A stretch of 64,000 bases of DNA from Oceanicoccus sagamiensis (GCF_002117105.1 NZ_CP019343.1:3720001-3784000), one strand, 5' to 3'. Shown: positions 17,976 to 26,903, numbered from the stretch's first letter. Made by a program: numbers and translations. Notes: generated from the sequence alone by a model not told the origin.

Positions 17976-18905
17976 ATGAGTTTTTCATTTGATTCTACCT
18001 GTGATGATGTTGTTAGTGGTGTAGACCTTAGCGGTAAAACCGCGGTGGTTACCGGCGCCTATGGTGGCCTTGGTAAAGAAACTGTTAGAGCGCTAGCCAG
18101 CAAAGGCGCCAAGGTGATTGCTGTGGGCCGAAACCAGCAGCGCCTTGATGAAACCGTTAGCGAGTTAACAGCCTTAACAGCTAACGAGAATATCAGCGCT
18201 GTGGTTATGGATCTAGCTGATCTAAGCAGCGTTAAATCAGCTTCTGAAACCATTGTAGGTTTATGTCCACAGATTGATATACTGATCAACAATGCCGGTA
18301 TTATGGCTTGTCCTCTGGATAGAACTGCGCAGGGTCTGGAAATGCAAATCGGTGTTAATCATGTATCGCATTTCCTGATGACCTCGCTGCTATTGCCAGC
18401 ATTAAAAGCCGCAGCATCTGCTCGGGTTATTGCTTTGTCCTCCGTTGCCCATAAGTTTAGCGATGTGATGTATGACGATTTAAACTGGGATAAAACCGAG
18501 TATGATCGTATGAAGGCTTACGGCTCTGCCAAATCAGCCAATGCGGTCTTTGCGGTTGAATTTAATCGTTTATACGGTGCTGAGGGTATTACCGCCAATG
18601 CGGTTCATCCCGGCCTGATTCTTACTGAGTTGGGCAGGCATTTTACCGCTGAAGACTCTGCGGCAATGAGCTCCGAAGGTATGCAGTTAAAAACTATTGA
18701 GCAAGGTGCGGCCACTTCAGTTTGGGCGGCGACCAGCCCGGAGCTGGAAGGCAAGGGCGGTCTCTATCTGGAGGATTGCCAAATTGGCGAAGCCCTTGGC
18801 CATACGAATCCTTTGGTGGGTTACTGTGATTATATTATGGATGCTGAGGCCGGAAAAAACCTGTGGCAGCAAACGGAACAGTTGATAGACGGGCTATCCT
18901 TTTAA
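17976..18905 (+). CDS. SDR of the retinol dehydrogenase-like group
   Basis: This 309-residue SDR is longer than the classical form and resembles retinol dehydrogenase / WW-domain oxidoreductase-type proteins. It has TGAYGGLG (cofactor), NNAGIMACP, and the catalytic Y182/K186 (YGSAK). It is a close relative of the SDR at 20444-21367; both share a start like DLSGKTAVVTGA, ILINNAGIM and a C-terminal GAATSV.A.SPE block. It starts 19 bases after the racemase gene. Enzymes of this type often handle hydrophobic alcohols or aldehydes, which would suit apocarotenal-like products, but that is only a family-level hint. Confidence 0.88.
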   Translation: MSFSFDSTCDDVVSGVDLSGKTAVVTGAYGGLGKETVRALASKGAKVIAVGRNQQRLDETVSELTALTANENISAVVMDLADLSSVKSASETIVGLCPQIDILINNAGIMACPLDRTAQGLEMQIGVNHVSHFLMTSLLLPALKAAASARVIALSSVAHKFSDVMYDDLNWDKTEYDRMKAYGSAKSANAVFAVEFNRLYGAEGITANAVHPGLILTELGRHFTAEDSAAMSSEGMQLKTIEQGAATSVWAATSPELEGKGGLYLEDCQIGEALGHTNPLVGYCDYIMDAEAGKNLWQQTEQLIDGLSF

Positions 18906-18955
18906 ATACAGCAAGTTTAACAATGATTATAAAATAACGAGTCTGGAGAATAAGC

Positions 18956-20386
18956 ATGAAACGTAGAGATTTTTTGCAATATACCGGTTTAGGTGCAATG
19001 GGCGTGGCAACGACTTCTGTGATAACAGGTTGCTCTGAGGAGCCCGTCACCAAGTTTTGGCAGCAGGGTAACTATCGTCCGGTTTCTGACGAAGTTACAG
19101 AAACTACGCTAAAAGTTGAAGGCACTATTCCGCCAGAATTAAGCGGCCTGTATGTTCGTAACGGTACTAACGAGTCCACTGGTATTGCGCCACATTTCTT
19201 TGGTGGTGACGGTATGCTGCACGGTATCCGCCTTGAGAACGGTAAAGCCAAGTGGTATCGCAATCGCTATGTGGACACCCCTGTTTACCGTAAAGAGACA
19301 GGCGGGTTTAGTGCTCCAAAACCGGAAGACACCACTTCTGCGGTTTCTGTGCTCTACCACGGCGACAAATTAATGTCTTTGGGTGAGTTTGGTTACCCCT
19401 ATGAGATTGACCCCGCTGACTTATCCACTAAGGGGCCGTTTAACTATGAAGGGCAGCTGCCCGGTAATATGACGGCGCACCCAAGAATTGATCCGGTTAC
19501 CGGTGAGTTATTGTTCTTTGGTTATGATGTGACAGCACCTTATTTGACCTATATGCGCGCTGACAAGGCGGGCAATATGTTGCAGGTAGAGCCGATTGAA
19601 ATGTCCGGCGCCAGCATGATTCACGATTTTGCTGTCACTGATAATTATGTGGTGTTTATGGATATGCCGGTACGTTTTTCATGGCTGTCTGTTGCCATGG
19701 GTGAAGGCCTGCCGTTTAAATGGGATGACTCCCATATGACGCGCTTTGGTGTTATGCCTCGCACCGGTACCAATGCCGATGTTAAATGGTTTGATATTCC
19801 CGCCTGTTTTGTTTTCCATATTATGAACTCCTTTGAGCAGGGCGATGAAGTGATGGTCGATGCTGCTCGCTATGATAATCTTTGGGTGAAAAACTCCCAT
19901 GATTTCTTCCACCCGGCGCATCTGTCACGTTTCTCGATGAATATGAAAACCGGTCAGGCCTCGGTGCAACGTATCTATGAAGGTGCGATGGAATTCCCAC
20001 AGGTTAACCGTTCATTGTGGACCAAGCCTTATCGCTATGGTTATAGCCTGGTGGTCGATGAAAAATATGATACACCTGAATTAATTAATCAGGCTTCCAG
20101 CGGTATCAGAAAATATGATTTGCAAACCGGAGAGGCGGATAGTTGGTTACCTGGCCCTGATTTGCTACCCGGTGAAGCTGTGTTTATCCCCGCTAATGAG
20201 AATGGTGGCGGTGAAGATGAAGGCTATCTCTGTAGCTATGTCTATGACAAAAATACTGAGAAGAGTGCTTTCTGTATCTTTGATGCCACTAAGGTGTCCG
20301 CTGGACCGATTGCCAAAGTACAGCTACCTGTTCGGGTCCCGGTAGGCTTCCACGGTGTATGGGTACCCGATTCAGCAATGGCTTAA
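18956..20386 (+). CDS. Tat-exported lipoprotein carotenoid oxygenase family enzyme
   Basis: This 476-residue CCO family member has an export signal. R3-R4 in MKRRDFLQYTG form a twin-arginine motif, a short hydrophobic stretch follows, and ITGC (23-26) is a lipobox with C26 as the lipidated residue. The four iron His are present: H175 (TAHPR), H223 (MIHDF), H288 (FVFHIM) and H466 (GFHGVW). It should fold with iron in the cytoplasm and then be anchored at the periplasmic or outer-membrane face. By eye its blocks look more like isoeugenol/lignostilbene oxygenases than the two cytoplasmic CCOs here do. It lies between two related SDR genes. Confidence 0.9.
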   Translation: MKRRDFLQYTGLGAMGVATTSVITGCSEEPVTKFWQQGNYRPVSDEVTETTLKVEGTIPPELSGLYVRNGTNESTGIAPHFFGGDGMLHGIRLENGKAKWYRNRYVDTPVYRKETGGFSAPKPEDTTSAVSVLYHGDKLMSLGEFGYPYEIDPADLSTKGPFNYEGQLPGNMTAHPRIDPVTGELLFFGYDVTAPYLTYMRADKAGNMLQVEPIEMSGASMIHDFAVTDNYVVFMDMPVRFSWLSVAMGEGLPFKWDDSHMTRFGVMPRTGTNADVKWFDIPACFVFHIMNSFEQGDEVMVDAARYDNLWVKNSHDFFHPAHLSRFSMNMKTGQASVQRIYEGAMEFPQVNRSLWTKPYRYGYSLVVDEKYDTPELINQASSGIRKYDLQTGEADSWLPGPDLLPGEAVFIPANENGGGEDEGYLCSYVYDKNTEKSAFCIFDATKVSAGPIAKVQLPVRVPVGFHGVWVPDSAMA

Positions 20387-20393
20387 CAGATTG

Positions 20394-20411
20394 GCCCCGA
20401 TTAAACGGGGC
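20394..20411 (+). terminator. Weak GC-rich hairpin after the Tat CCO gene
   Basis: A six-pair stem (GCCCCG 20394-20399 with CGGGGC 20406-20411) with loop ATTAAA sits just after the CCO stop. It is not followed by a convincing T-run, so it is more likely a processing or attenuation point than a full terminator. Confidence 0.35.
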
Positions 20412-20443
20412 TGATAATAAGAATAACAAGCAGGGGGTTATCT

Positions 20444-21367
20444 ATGGGCGGCTTTAACCGTTGGTCTACCGCTGAGAAAGTCAGTGAGGGCATTGATTTA
20501 AAGGGCAAGACTGCCTTGGTAACAGGGGCTAATACGGGGCTGGGTTTAGAAACCACTCGGGTATTAGCCTTGCGCGGCGCTAAAGTCATTATGGCCTGCC
20601 GTGACCAGCAAAAAGCTGAAGCTGCGCGGGACAAAATTGTCGCTGAAAGCGCGGGTAATATACAGCCTGAACAGTTGTTAAACCTCCCACTTGATATGAA
20701 TGCTCTGGCTAGTGTGCGGGCATCTGCGGAAGAGTTTTTAAGCTGGGATATGCCGCTGGATATACTGATCAATAATGCCGGTATTATGATCCCCATGGAG
20801 CGCCGTACCGAGGATGGTTTTGAAGCCCATCTGGGTATTAATCATTTAGCCCACTTTCTGTTTACTCGTTTAATTATTGATGCCTTAAAGCGTGCCGGTC
20901 AGGCCAGGGTGGTCGTTGTTGCCTCGGGCGCTATGGGTATGGCGACGCAAACTGCCGAGCTTAATGATATCAATTGGGAAGAGAGAAAGTTTAGCGGTAT
21001 GCGTTCTTACGGCGATTCCAAGCTGATGAACTTATTATTTGCTAAAGAACTCAACAAACGCTTTAACCAAGATGGCATTGTTGCCAATGCTTTGCACCCC
21101 GGTGTTATTGCCACGGAGCTGGCCCGCGATCAAAGTTTACCCTTTATGATTCTGGGACTTGTGGCCATCCCCTTTATGAAATCCAAGGGGCAGGGCGCCG
21201 CCACCAGTGTTTATCTGGCTACCTCACCGGATTATGCCAGCAAAGGTGGCTTGTATTTTTCCAGTTGTCAGGAAGCACGCCCCGAATACAAATTAGCATC
21301 TGACGAAGCTTTGTGTACTGCCGTTTGGGAGCGCAGTGAAGCTTTAACAGGTTTAGATAATAGATAA
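20444..21367 (+). CDS. SDR of the retinol dehydrogenase-like group
   Basis: This 307-residue SDR has the cofactor motif TGANTGLG, the NNAGIMIP segment, and catalytic Y189/K193 (YGDSK). It is a paralogue of the SDR at 17976-18905, and the pair brackets the Tat-lipoprotein CCO. Its start is ATG 20444, downstream of the hairpin that follows the CCO gene. The C-terminal GLYFSSCQEARP resembles the GLYLEDCQIGEA tail of its paralogue. Likely role: oxidation or reduction of a lipophilic alcohol or aldehyde. Cofactor preference may be NADP(H), given the Arg in ACRDQQK after strand 2. Confidence 0.88.
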   Translation: MGGFNRWSTAEKVSEGIDLKGKTALVTGANTGLGLETTRVLALRGAKVIMACRDQQKAEAARDKIVAESAGNIQPEQLLNLPLDMNALASVRASAEEFLSWDMPLDILINNAGIMIPMERRTEDGFEAHLGINHLAHFLFTRLIIDALKRAGQARVVVVASGAMGMATQTAELNDINWEERKFSGMRSYGDSKLMNLLFAKELNKRFNQDGIVANALHPGVIATELARDQSLPFMILGLVAIPFMKSKGQGAATSVYLATSPDYASKGGLYFSSCQEARPEYKLASDEALCTAVWERSEALTGLDNR

Positions 21368-21386
21368 AAGATCACAGGAATTTATT

Positions 21387-22148
21387 ATGGGAACATTAGA
21401 CGGAAAGACCGCAGTCGTATTGGGTGCCTCAGGGCAAAGTAATTTTGGTACAGCCATTGCAAAACGCCTGGCGGCTGAAGGAGCCAATGTTGTGGTTGCT
21501 GCAAGGCGCAAAGAGCCGCTGGCTGAATTGGCCAAAGAGATAAACGGTTTGGCAGTGGCCTGTGATCTAACTGACGAAGCGCAGCTTGAAAACCTATTTA
21601 GCAGCGCCATGGAAAAATATGGACGGGTCGATATGGCCGTCAATTCAGCGGGTGTCCATGCCGCCGGTACCATTGCAGAATTAACCGCCGATATGATTCG
21701 CCCAACGCTGGAAGTCAGCTTTATTGGCGCCTTGTTGTTCTTTAAGCATGCTGCCGCAGTTATGGATAAGGGCGGGTCGGTGGTTACCGTCTCTTCATTA
21801 ACAGCCCGTATACCAGGGCCAGGTCTGGCTGCTTATTCCGGTGCCCGCGCTGGTATCGACTATGCCATTAAAGTGGCCGCCGTGGAATATCAGGAAAAGA
21901 AAATCCGTTTTAACTCTATTGCCGCCGGTATGATTCAAACCGATATGACGGATATGTTTTTTGCGATGCCGTCGGTGGTTCAGGCGCATTTGGATGAAAC
22001 CCCTTGTGGCCGTATGGGTACCGTAGATGATATGGCGGAAGCTGCGCTCTATCTGGCTGATGATTCACGCTCGGGTTATATCAATGGCCAGGTGCTGGAC
22101 CTTTCCGGTGGTCAGCAGATGGGTCATCTGCCGCGTTTTGATCTCTAA
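21387..22148 (+). CDS. SDR family protein with Arg in place of the catalytic Lys
   Basis: This 253-residue SDR fold has GASGQSNFG (13-21) as cofactor loop, NSAGV in place of NNAG, and S136-S137 near the catalytic Ser position. The usual YxxxK reads YSGAR, with Y150 and R154 in place of Lys. That Lys normally lowers the Tyr pKa and binds the nicotinamide ribose, so activity may be altered or lost, or the protein may do a different reaction. It lies 19 bases after another SDR and 11 before the MFS transporter, so it is co-transcribed with this island. Confidence 0.85.
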   Translation: MGTLDGKTAVVLGASGQSNFGTAIAKRLAAEGANVVVAARRKEPLAELAKEINGLAVACDLTDEAQLENLFSSAMEKYGRVDMAVNSAGVHAAGTIAELTADMIRPTLEVSFIGALLFFKHAAAVMDKGGSVVTVSSLTARIPGPGLAAYSGARAGIDYAIKVAAVEYQEKKIRFNSIAAGMIQTDMTDMFFAMPSVVQAHLDETPCGRMGTVDDMAEAALYLADDSRSGYINGQVLDLSGGQQMGHLPRFDL

Positions 22149-22159
22149 GGAAGCCGCTT

Positions 22160-23467
22160 ATGGATCAGTCAGCGACACCCCCTGAACAAGAAACCCCTTA
22201 TAGTCAGGCTTCGTCCCGTTACTATATGCTGGGTGTGCTGACCTTGATCTATGCGGTTAATTTTATTGACCGTCAATTGCTGGCTATTTTGCAAGAACCG
22301 ATTAAAGCCGAATTGGGTTTATCGGATGGCCAGCTGGGTTTGTTGACCGGCTTTGCCTTTGCAGTATTTTATGTCACAGCCGGTATCCCCATTGCCAGTC
22401 TTGCCGATAAAGCCAACCGTAGAAATATTATTGCCAATGTCGTTGCGCTGTGGAGTGTGATGACCGCCGCCTGCGGTCTGGCACAAAATTATTGGCAGTT
22501 ATTGGCTGCCCGTATTGGGGTTGGCGTTGGTGAGGCCGGTTGCAGTCCACCAGCACATTCCATGTTGTCCGATGTATTCCCCCCTTCATTTAGAGCGACA
22601 GCCTTGTCGATTTACTCCTCAGGGATTAATGTTGGTATCTTATTTGGTTTTTTATTAGGCGGTTGGCTCAATGAATTTTTTGGCTGGCGGGTCGCTTTTA
22701 TTGTTGTTGGTTTGCCGGGTGTATTAATTGCTCTGTTAGTAAAGTTTTCAATCGCGGAACCTATTCGAGGCTTTTCTGAAGATAGGCAGGCGGCAGCCAA
22801 GGCCAAACCCAGTAAATTAAACGATGTGCTAAAACTAATTTGGTCGCGTCCCAGTTTGCGTCACTTGATGTTTGCCGGCTCCTTATCTGCGTTTAGTGGT
22901 TATAGCGTTACTAGTTGGATTGCCTCATATATTTTAAGAAATTATGAGATGGGTACCGGTGAGCTCGGTACATGGCTGGCGTTGACGATTGGCGTCTTTG
23001 GTGCAATCGGTACGCTATGCTCCGGGGTGATTGCTGACCGTTTGGGGCGGCGTGATCAGCGCTGGTATATGTGGTTGCCTGCCATTGCTTCGCTATTAGC
23101 TGCGCCGTTTTTTGCGTTGACCATGATGGCCTCTTCGGCGCAGGCTACGCTATTAATTAATATTGTCCCGATGATGTTATCCACAGTGTATGTGGGTAGT
23201 TGCGTCGCGATGATTCACGGTATGTTAAATATTAATATGCGCGCCACGGGGTCAGCGGTCTTTTATTTTATTCTGAATATTATTGGCCTGGGTTTAGGGC
23301 CTTATTCCGTTGGTCTGCTCAGTGATTATCTGCAGATTGATTACGGCGTTGATGGGCTGCGCTATGCCATGATGATTTTAATCTGCTCGGCCTGGCTGTG
23401 GTCTACGGTACATTATTATTGGGCATCAAAAACGCTAAAACAGGACCTGGCCAGAGTACCAGATTAA
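22160..23467 (+). CDS. MFS transporter, spinster-like
   Basis: This 435-residue polytopic membrane protein has about twelve hydrophobic segments. The first begins YYMLGVLTLIYAVNFIDRQ, where the membrane-embedded FIDRQ motif is typical of spinster-type MFS carriers. The MFS signature loop between helices 2 and 3 reads SLADKANRRN, and GVGVGEAGCSPPAHS marks helices 4-5. It probably moves an organic acid or a lipophilic degradation substrate across the inner membrane. Its position inside the catabolic operon suggests uptake or efflux of a pathway compound. Confidence 0.9.
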   Translation: MDQSATPPEQETPYSQASSRYYMLGVLTLIYAVNFIDRQLLAILQEPIKAELGLSDGQLGLLTGFAFAVFYVTAGIPIASLADKANRRNIIANVVALWSVMTAACGLAQNYWQLLAARIGVGVGEAGCSPPAHSMLSDVFPPSFRATALSIYSSGINVGILFGFLLGGWLNEFFGWRVAFIVVGLPGVLIALLVKFSIAEPIRGFSEDRQAAAKAKPSKLNDVLKLIWSRPSLRHLMFAGSLSAFSGYSVTSWIASYILRNYEMGTGELGTWLALTIGVFGAIGTLCSGVIADRLGRRDQRWYMWLPAIASLLAAPFFALTMMASSAQATLLINIVPMMLSTVYVGSCVAMIHGMLNINMRATGSAVFYFILNIIGLGLGPYSVGLLSDYLQIDYGVDGLRYAMMILICSAWLWSTVHYYWASKTLKQDLARVPD

Positions 23468-23490
23468 TGGCTTGTTATAAGGGGTAGCTT

Positions 23491-23844
23491 ATGAGTGCAG
23501 TGCGTATTTTATATTTACTATTAACCGTAGCGGGTTTAGTGATGCCCTGGTATTTCAATCTGCAATTTATGGCGCAGTATGGTGATGGCTTTAATCTCGA
23601 TCAATTTATTGCCGATAGCAGTTTAAATGCCGCGTCCAAGTCTTTGGGTTGGGATTTGATGGTAGCTTGCATTGCTGGCCTATGCTGGATGTTTTTTGAG
23701 TCGAGAAGACTGGGGCTGCGTTTTTTCTGGGTTTATATTGTACTGACCTTTGGTGTGGCTTTTGCTTTTGCCTTCCCTTTATTTTTATTTGTCCGCCAGG
23801 GCAAGCTTGAAAGCATAGAACAAACAACTAACAGTTTATCTTAA
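23491..23844 (+). CDS. Small membrane protein, DUF2834-like
   Basis: This 117-residue protein has three evident hydrophobic helices: near 3-20, near 50-70 (DLMVACIAGLCWMFF), and near 77-102 (FFWVYIVLTFGVAFAFAFPLFLF split by charged ends). The pattern fits DUF2834 family membrane proteins, whose role is not known. It lies 23 bases after the MFS gene and 13 before a PNPOx-like gene. Co-occurrence with the transporter hints at a membrane-associated part in this pathway; I assign no function. Confidence 0.75.
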   Translation: MSAVRILYLLLTVAGLVMPWYFNLQFMAQYGDGFNLDQFIADSSLNAASKSLGWDLMVACIAGLCWMFFESRRLGLRFFWVYIVLTFGVAFAFAFPLFLFVRQGKLESIEQTTNSLS

Positions 23845-23857
23845 TAGAGGTTTTAGA

Positions 23858-24376
23858 ATGTCTGACGAAAAAATGAAAGGTTATGAAGATGTAACCCTGT
23901 ATACCTTAACCCCTGAGCGCGAGCAGGAGTTACTGGACAAGCAGATCGAGTGTAACTTTGTCTGGACCAACAAGGCGGGGCATGGCCTTGGCGTTATTAT
24001 GAATTATATCGCCAAAGATGGTTCTATCTGGGTGACGGCTACCAGTCAGCGCGCTCGTATTAAAGCCCTAAAACGTGATCCACGGGCTTCTGTTGTTATC
24101 TCCAGTATGGGTACAGATATGGGCCCCGGTAAAACTATTACCTATATGGGCAAGGTCACTATCCACGAAGACCAGGAAACCAAAGATTGGTTCTATCCTG
24201 CTATGGCGGATATTATTTCTCCTTATCCGGCACCTACCCATGAAGCTGCTATGGAGCATTTGGACACCCCATTGCGTGTCGTTCTGGAACTGGTGCCTGA
24301 AAAAGCGATTAAGTTTGATGGTGATGCCTTATCCAGCACGTCCTATGATGGCAAGGTACCAGGTCAGGAAAAGTAA
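23858..24376 (+). CDS. Pyridoxamine 5'-phosphate oxidase-like flavin-binding protein
   Basis: This 172-residue protein has the split beta-barrel fold of the PNPOx-like family. Features include the segment DGSIWVTATSQRARIKALKRDPRASVV (split here into IWVTATSQRAR and ALKRDPRASVV), where Arg/Lys residues typically contact FMN or F420 phosphate. These proteins reduce or oxidise small organics with flavin or deazaflavin, or bind haem. A second PNPOx-like gene is at 55100-55549 in the other catabolic region. The substrate is unknown. Confidence 0.8.
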   Translation: MSDEKMKGYEDVTLYTLTPEREQELLDKQIECNFVWTNKAGHGLGVIMNYIAKDGSIWVTATSQRARIKALKRDPRASVVISSMGTDMGPGKTITYMGKVTIHEDQETKDWFYPAMADIISPYPAPTHEAAMEHLDTPLRVVLELVPEKAIKFDGDALSSTSYDGKVPGQEK

Positions 24377-24383
24377 CATTTTT

Positions 24384-24420
24384 TTGCTCCCGCCCATAGC
24401 GTGTAAAAAAGCGGGGGCAA
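24384..24420 (+). other. Intergenic hairpin between the PNPOx-like and VOC genes
   Basis: A ten-pair stem (TTGCTCCCGC 24384-24393 with GCGGGGGCAA 24411-24420, one wobble) has a 17-base A-rich loop. It lacks a T-run on either side, so I do not call it a terminator. It may shape expression of the distal genes. Confidence 0.45.
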
Positions 24421-24438
24421 CTCTCTTGAGGCTAAATA

Positions 24439-24810
24439 ATGATTTCTTATGTCACAGTAGGCACCAATGATTTTGCGCGTGCCGAAGGTTTTTTTAATGA
24501 GCTCTTAGTCGAGTTAAATGTGGCTCAGTCCATGAAAACTGATCGCATGATTTTTTGGGCTGATGAATCGCAAGGTGTAGGCTTTTCTGTGGTCAAGCCA
24601 CTCGATGGTGAGCCTGCAACCGTTGGCAATGGGGTAATGATTGCGCTATCCGCCAAAGATAAAGACCAGGTGGACCGCGCCTATCATAAGGCTCTGTCAT
24701 TAGGCGGTACCGATGAGGGTGAGCCCGGTATTCGCGGTCTTGGTTTTTATGTGGCGTATTTCAGGGATTTGGATGGTAATAAATTTAATATTTTCTGTGC
24801 CAAGCCTTAA
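24439..24810 (+). CDS. VOC superfamily (glyoxalase/extradiol dioxygenase-like) protein
   Basis: This 123-residue single-unit vicinal-oxygen-chelate protein has paired beta-alpha-beta-beta-beta modules, starting MISYVTVGTNDFARAEGFF and ending YFRDLDGNKFNIFC. Members bind a divalent metal between modules and act as glyoxalases, isomerases, epimerases or resistance proteins. The DLDGNKF end contributes the last strand; the typical C-terminal E.G.K metal residue is not obvious, so it may not be a classical glyoxalase I. Its TAA overlaps the ATG of the PQQ dehydrogenase gene by one base, implying coupled translation. Confidence 0.8.
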   Translation: MISYVTVGTNDFARAEGFFNELLVELNVAQSMKTDRMIFWADESQGVGFSVVKPLDGEPATVGNGVMIALSAKDKDQVDRAYHKALSLGGTDEGEPGIRGLGFYVAYFRDLDGNKFNIFCAKP

Positions 24811-26903
24811 TGTTGCGTTTACTGTCAGTTGTCTGCCTTTTATTTTCGGCTTTCTCTTATAGCGAGATTAATAATCAAGCCATCGCCAACCCTGATCAGG
24901 ATGGCGGTTGGTATTCCTATGGCCGCACCTATAGCGAACAACGTTTTAGCCCTGAGCGTGCCATTAATGACCAGACTGTCAGCAAGCTGTCGCTGGATTG
25001 GTCTCTAGAACTTCCCTCAATGAAATCTTTAAATGCCACTCCCTTAGTGGTGGATGGCGTGATGTATTTTTCTGGCACGCATTCAGTCGTGATTGCTGTC
25101 AATGCGTTAACCGGTGCTGAGCTGTGGCGCTATGACCCCAAAAGTCTGGCAGCCTTGCAGCAAAACCGCCGTCAGGAAACTATGATGTCCTGGGGGACCA
25201 GTAGGGGTATTGCCTTTTGGAAGGGGCGTGTTTTTGTTGGTACGGCCGATGGTCGCTTGATTGCTATTGATGCTAAAACGGGTGTGCCGGTCTGGGTGGT
25301 ACAAACCACAGCCATTGATGGGCCTTTAGGCATTACCGGTGCCCCGAGAGTATTTAATGATACGGTAATTATTGGTAATGGCGGCTCTGAATTTGGTCCG
25401 GTCCGTGGTTATGTCACCGCCTACGATACCGAAACCGGTAAGCAGCGCTGGCGGTTTTATAGTGTACCCGGCAACCCCGCCGATGGTTTTGAAAATAAAG
25501 CCATGGCCATGGCCGCCAAAACCTGGAAAGGCGAGTGGTGGAAGCACGGTGGTGGCGGTACGGTTTGGAATGCCATTACCTATGACCCGGAGTATAACCG
25601 TGTTTATTTAGGCACCGGCAACGGCGCTCCCTGGAATCAAAAAATCCGCAGTCCCGGTGGTGGCGATAATTTATTTCTTTGCGCTATCGTCGCTTTGGAT
25701 GCCGATACCGGTGAATATATCTGGCATTATCAAACCAACCCCGGTGAAACCTGGGATTATAATTCGGCTATGGACATTATGCTGGCGGATCTGGAGTTAG
25801 ACCAGCAGCAGCGCAAGGTGATTATGCATGCACCTAAAAATGGATTTTTTTATGTTATCGATCGTGACAATGGCAAGGTTATTTCCGCAGAAAAATTTAG
25901 CAAAGTCACTTGGGCTGAACGTATCGATCTTACAACAGGGCGGCCGGTTGAAGACCCAAGTGCCCGCTATATGAGCGAACCGGCACTGGTATGGCCCAGC
26001 GGTTACGGTGCCCATAATTGGCATGCTATGTCCTATAGCCCGAACACCGGTCTGGTGTATATTCCTACTCAGGAAATCCCCAGCTTGTTTGATGATAGCG
26101 AGTTGGATTTAGAGCAATGGCAGAGCAGCATGTTCCGCTGGAGTGTGGGCACCAATAAAGTCACCGAGGATTTTCCCGCTGATATCGGCAGTAGCTCGCT
26201 ACTGGCCTGGGACCCTGTCAAACAACAAAAAGCGTGGGAAAAACCTTTGCCCGGCGCCTGGAATGGCGGCACATTGGCGACTGCGGGTAATCTGGTTTTC
26301 CAGGGTACGGCGGCGGGGCACTTAGTTGCCTATCGCGCAGACAGCGGCAAAGAACTATGGCGTTTTCCTGTGGGTGTCGGTATCTCAGCGCCACCGATCA
26401 GTTATTCGATTAACGGTAAGCAATATATCTCGGTGCTCGCCGGTTGGGGTGGCGCAACCTATTTTGGTCTAAGTTTATTTGCCCAGCATGGCTGGGAATA
26501 CGGCGTACATACGCGCCGTTTATTAACTTTTTCTTTGCAGGGCAGTGCCACGCTGCCGCCTTTTGCGGCGCCGCTAACGGCCTTGCAATATGTGGACAAT
26601 CCCAAGCAAGTCATTGATGAGAAAAAAGCAGCAAGGGGTAAGTCTGCTTTTGCAGAAACCTGCTTTTATTGCCACGGCTATGGCATGGTTGCTGGAGGCG
26701 GCGCACCGGATTTACGGGCATCGACAATGGCCGCGAATAAAGCCTTATTTCAACAAATCGTCAAGGGGGGGTTATTACAGCAGCGGGGCATGCCAGCCTT
26801 TAGCGGTTTTAGTGATCAGCGTATAGATGATTTATATGAATATATTCGCTGGCGCGCGCGGGAGTCGGCTAACGCTAGCCGCGCTGTTCAACCGCAACCG
26901 TAA
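24810..26903 (+). CDS. Periplasmic PQQ-dependent dehydrogenase fused to cytochrome c (quinohaemoprotein type)
   Basis: This 697-residue protein has an N-terminal signal peptide (about 1-20) and an eight-bladed PQQ beta-propeller (about 30-580) with repeated tryptophan-docking motifs such as AVNALTGAELWRY and ALDADTGEYIWHY. A C-terminal cytochrome c domain carries CFYCH (C618, C621, H622) and a probable Met ligand in QRGMPAF. It should oxidise an alcohol or aldehyde in the periplasm and pass electrons through haem to the respiratory chain. The adjacent Cys-Cys pair that type I/II alcohol dehydrogenases use over PQQ is missing; that region reads MMSWGTSRG. Its end overlaps the convergent gene by 29 bases. 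Confidence 0.9.
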   Translation: MLRLLSVVCLLFSAFSYSEINNQAIANPDQDGGWYSYGRTYSEQRFSPERAINDQTVSKLSLDWSLELPSMKSLNATPLVVDGVMYFSGTHSVVIAVNALTGAELWRYDPKSLAALQQNRRQETMMSWGTSRGIAFWKGRVFVGTADGRLIAIDAKTGVPVWVVQTTAIDGPLGITGAPRVFNDTVIIGNGGSEFGPVRGYVTAYDTETGKQRWRFYSVPGNPADGFENKAMAMAAKTWKGEWWKHGGGGTVWNAITYDPEYNRVYLGTGNGAPWNQKIRSPGGGDNLFLCAIVALDADTGEYIWHYQTNPGETWDYNSAMDIMLADLELDQQQRKVIMHAPKNGFFYVIDRDNGKVISAEKFSKVTWAERIDLTTGRPVEDPSARYMSEPALVWPSGYGAHNWHAMSYSPNTGLVYIPTQEIPSLFDDSELDLEQWQSSMFRWSVGTNKVTEDFPADIGSSSLLAWDPVKQQKAWEKPLPGAWNGGTLATAGNLVFQGTAAGHLVAYRADSGKELWRFPVGVGISAPPISYSINGKQYISVLAGWGGATYFGLSLFAQHGWEYGVHTRRLLTFSLQGSATLPPFAAPLTALQYVDNPKQVIDEKKAARGKSAFAETCFYCHGYGMVAGGGAPDLRASTMAANKALFQQIVKGGLLQQRGMPAFSGFSDQRIDDLYEYIRWRARESANASRAVQPQP

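Noticed and set aside
24384-24420. Terminator inside the island between PNPOx-like and VOC genes
   Set aside because: The stem is good but no T-run follows on either strand, so it is kept as a hairpin only.
1-26903. Classical steroid degradation cluster
   Set aside because: DUF35, thiolase, racemase and SDRs recall steroid side-chain genes, but KshA, KstD, HsaC and other ring-cleavage enzymes are absent while CCOs are many.
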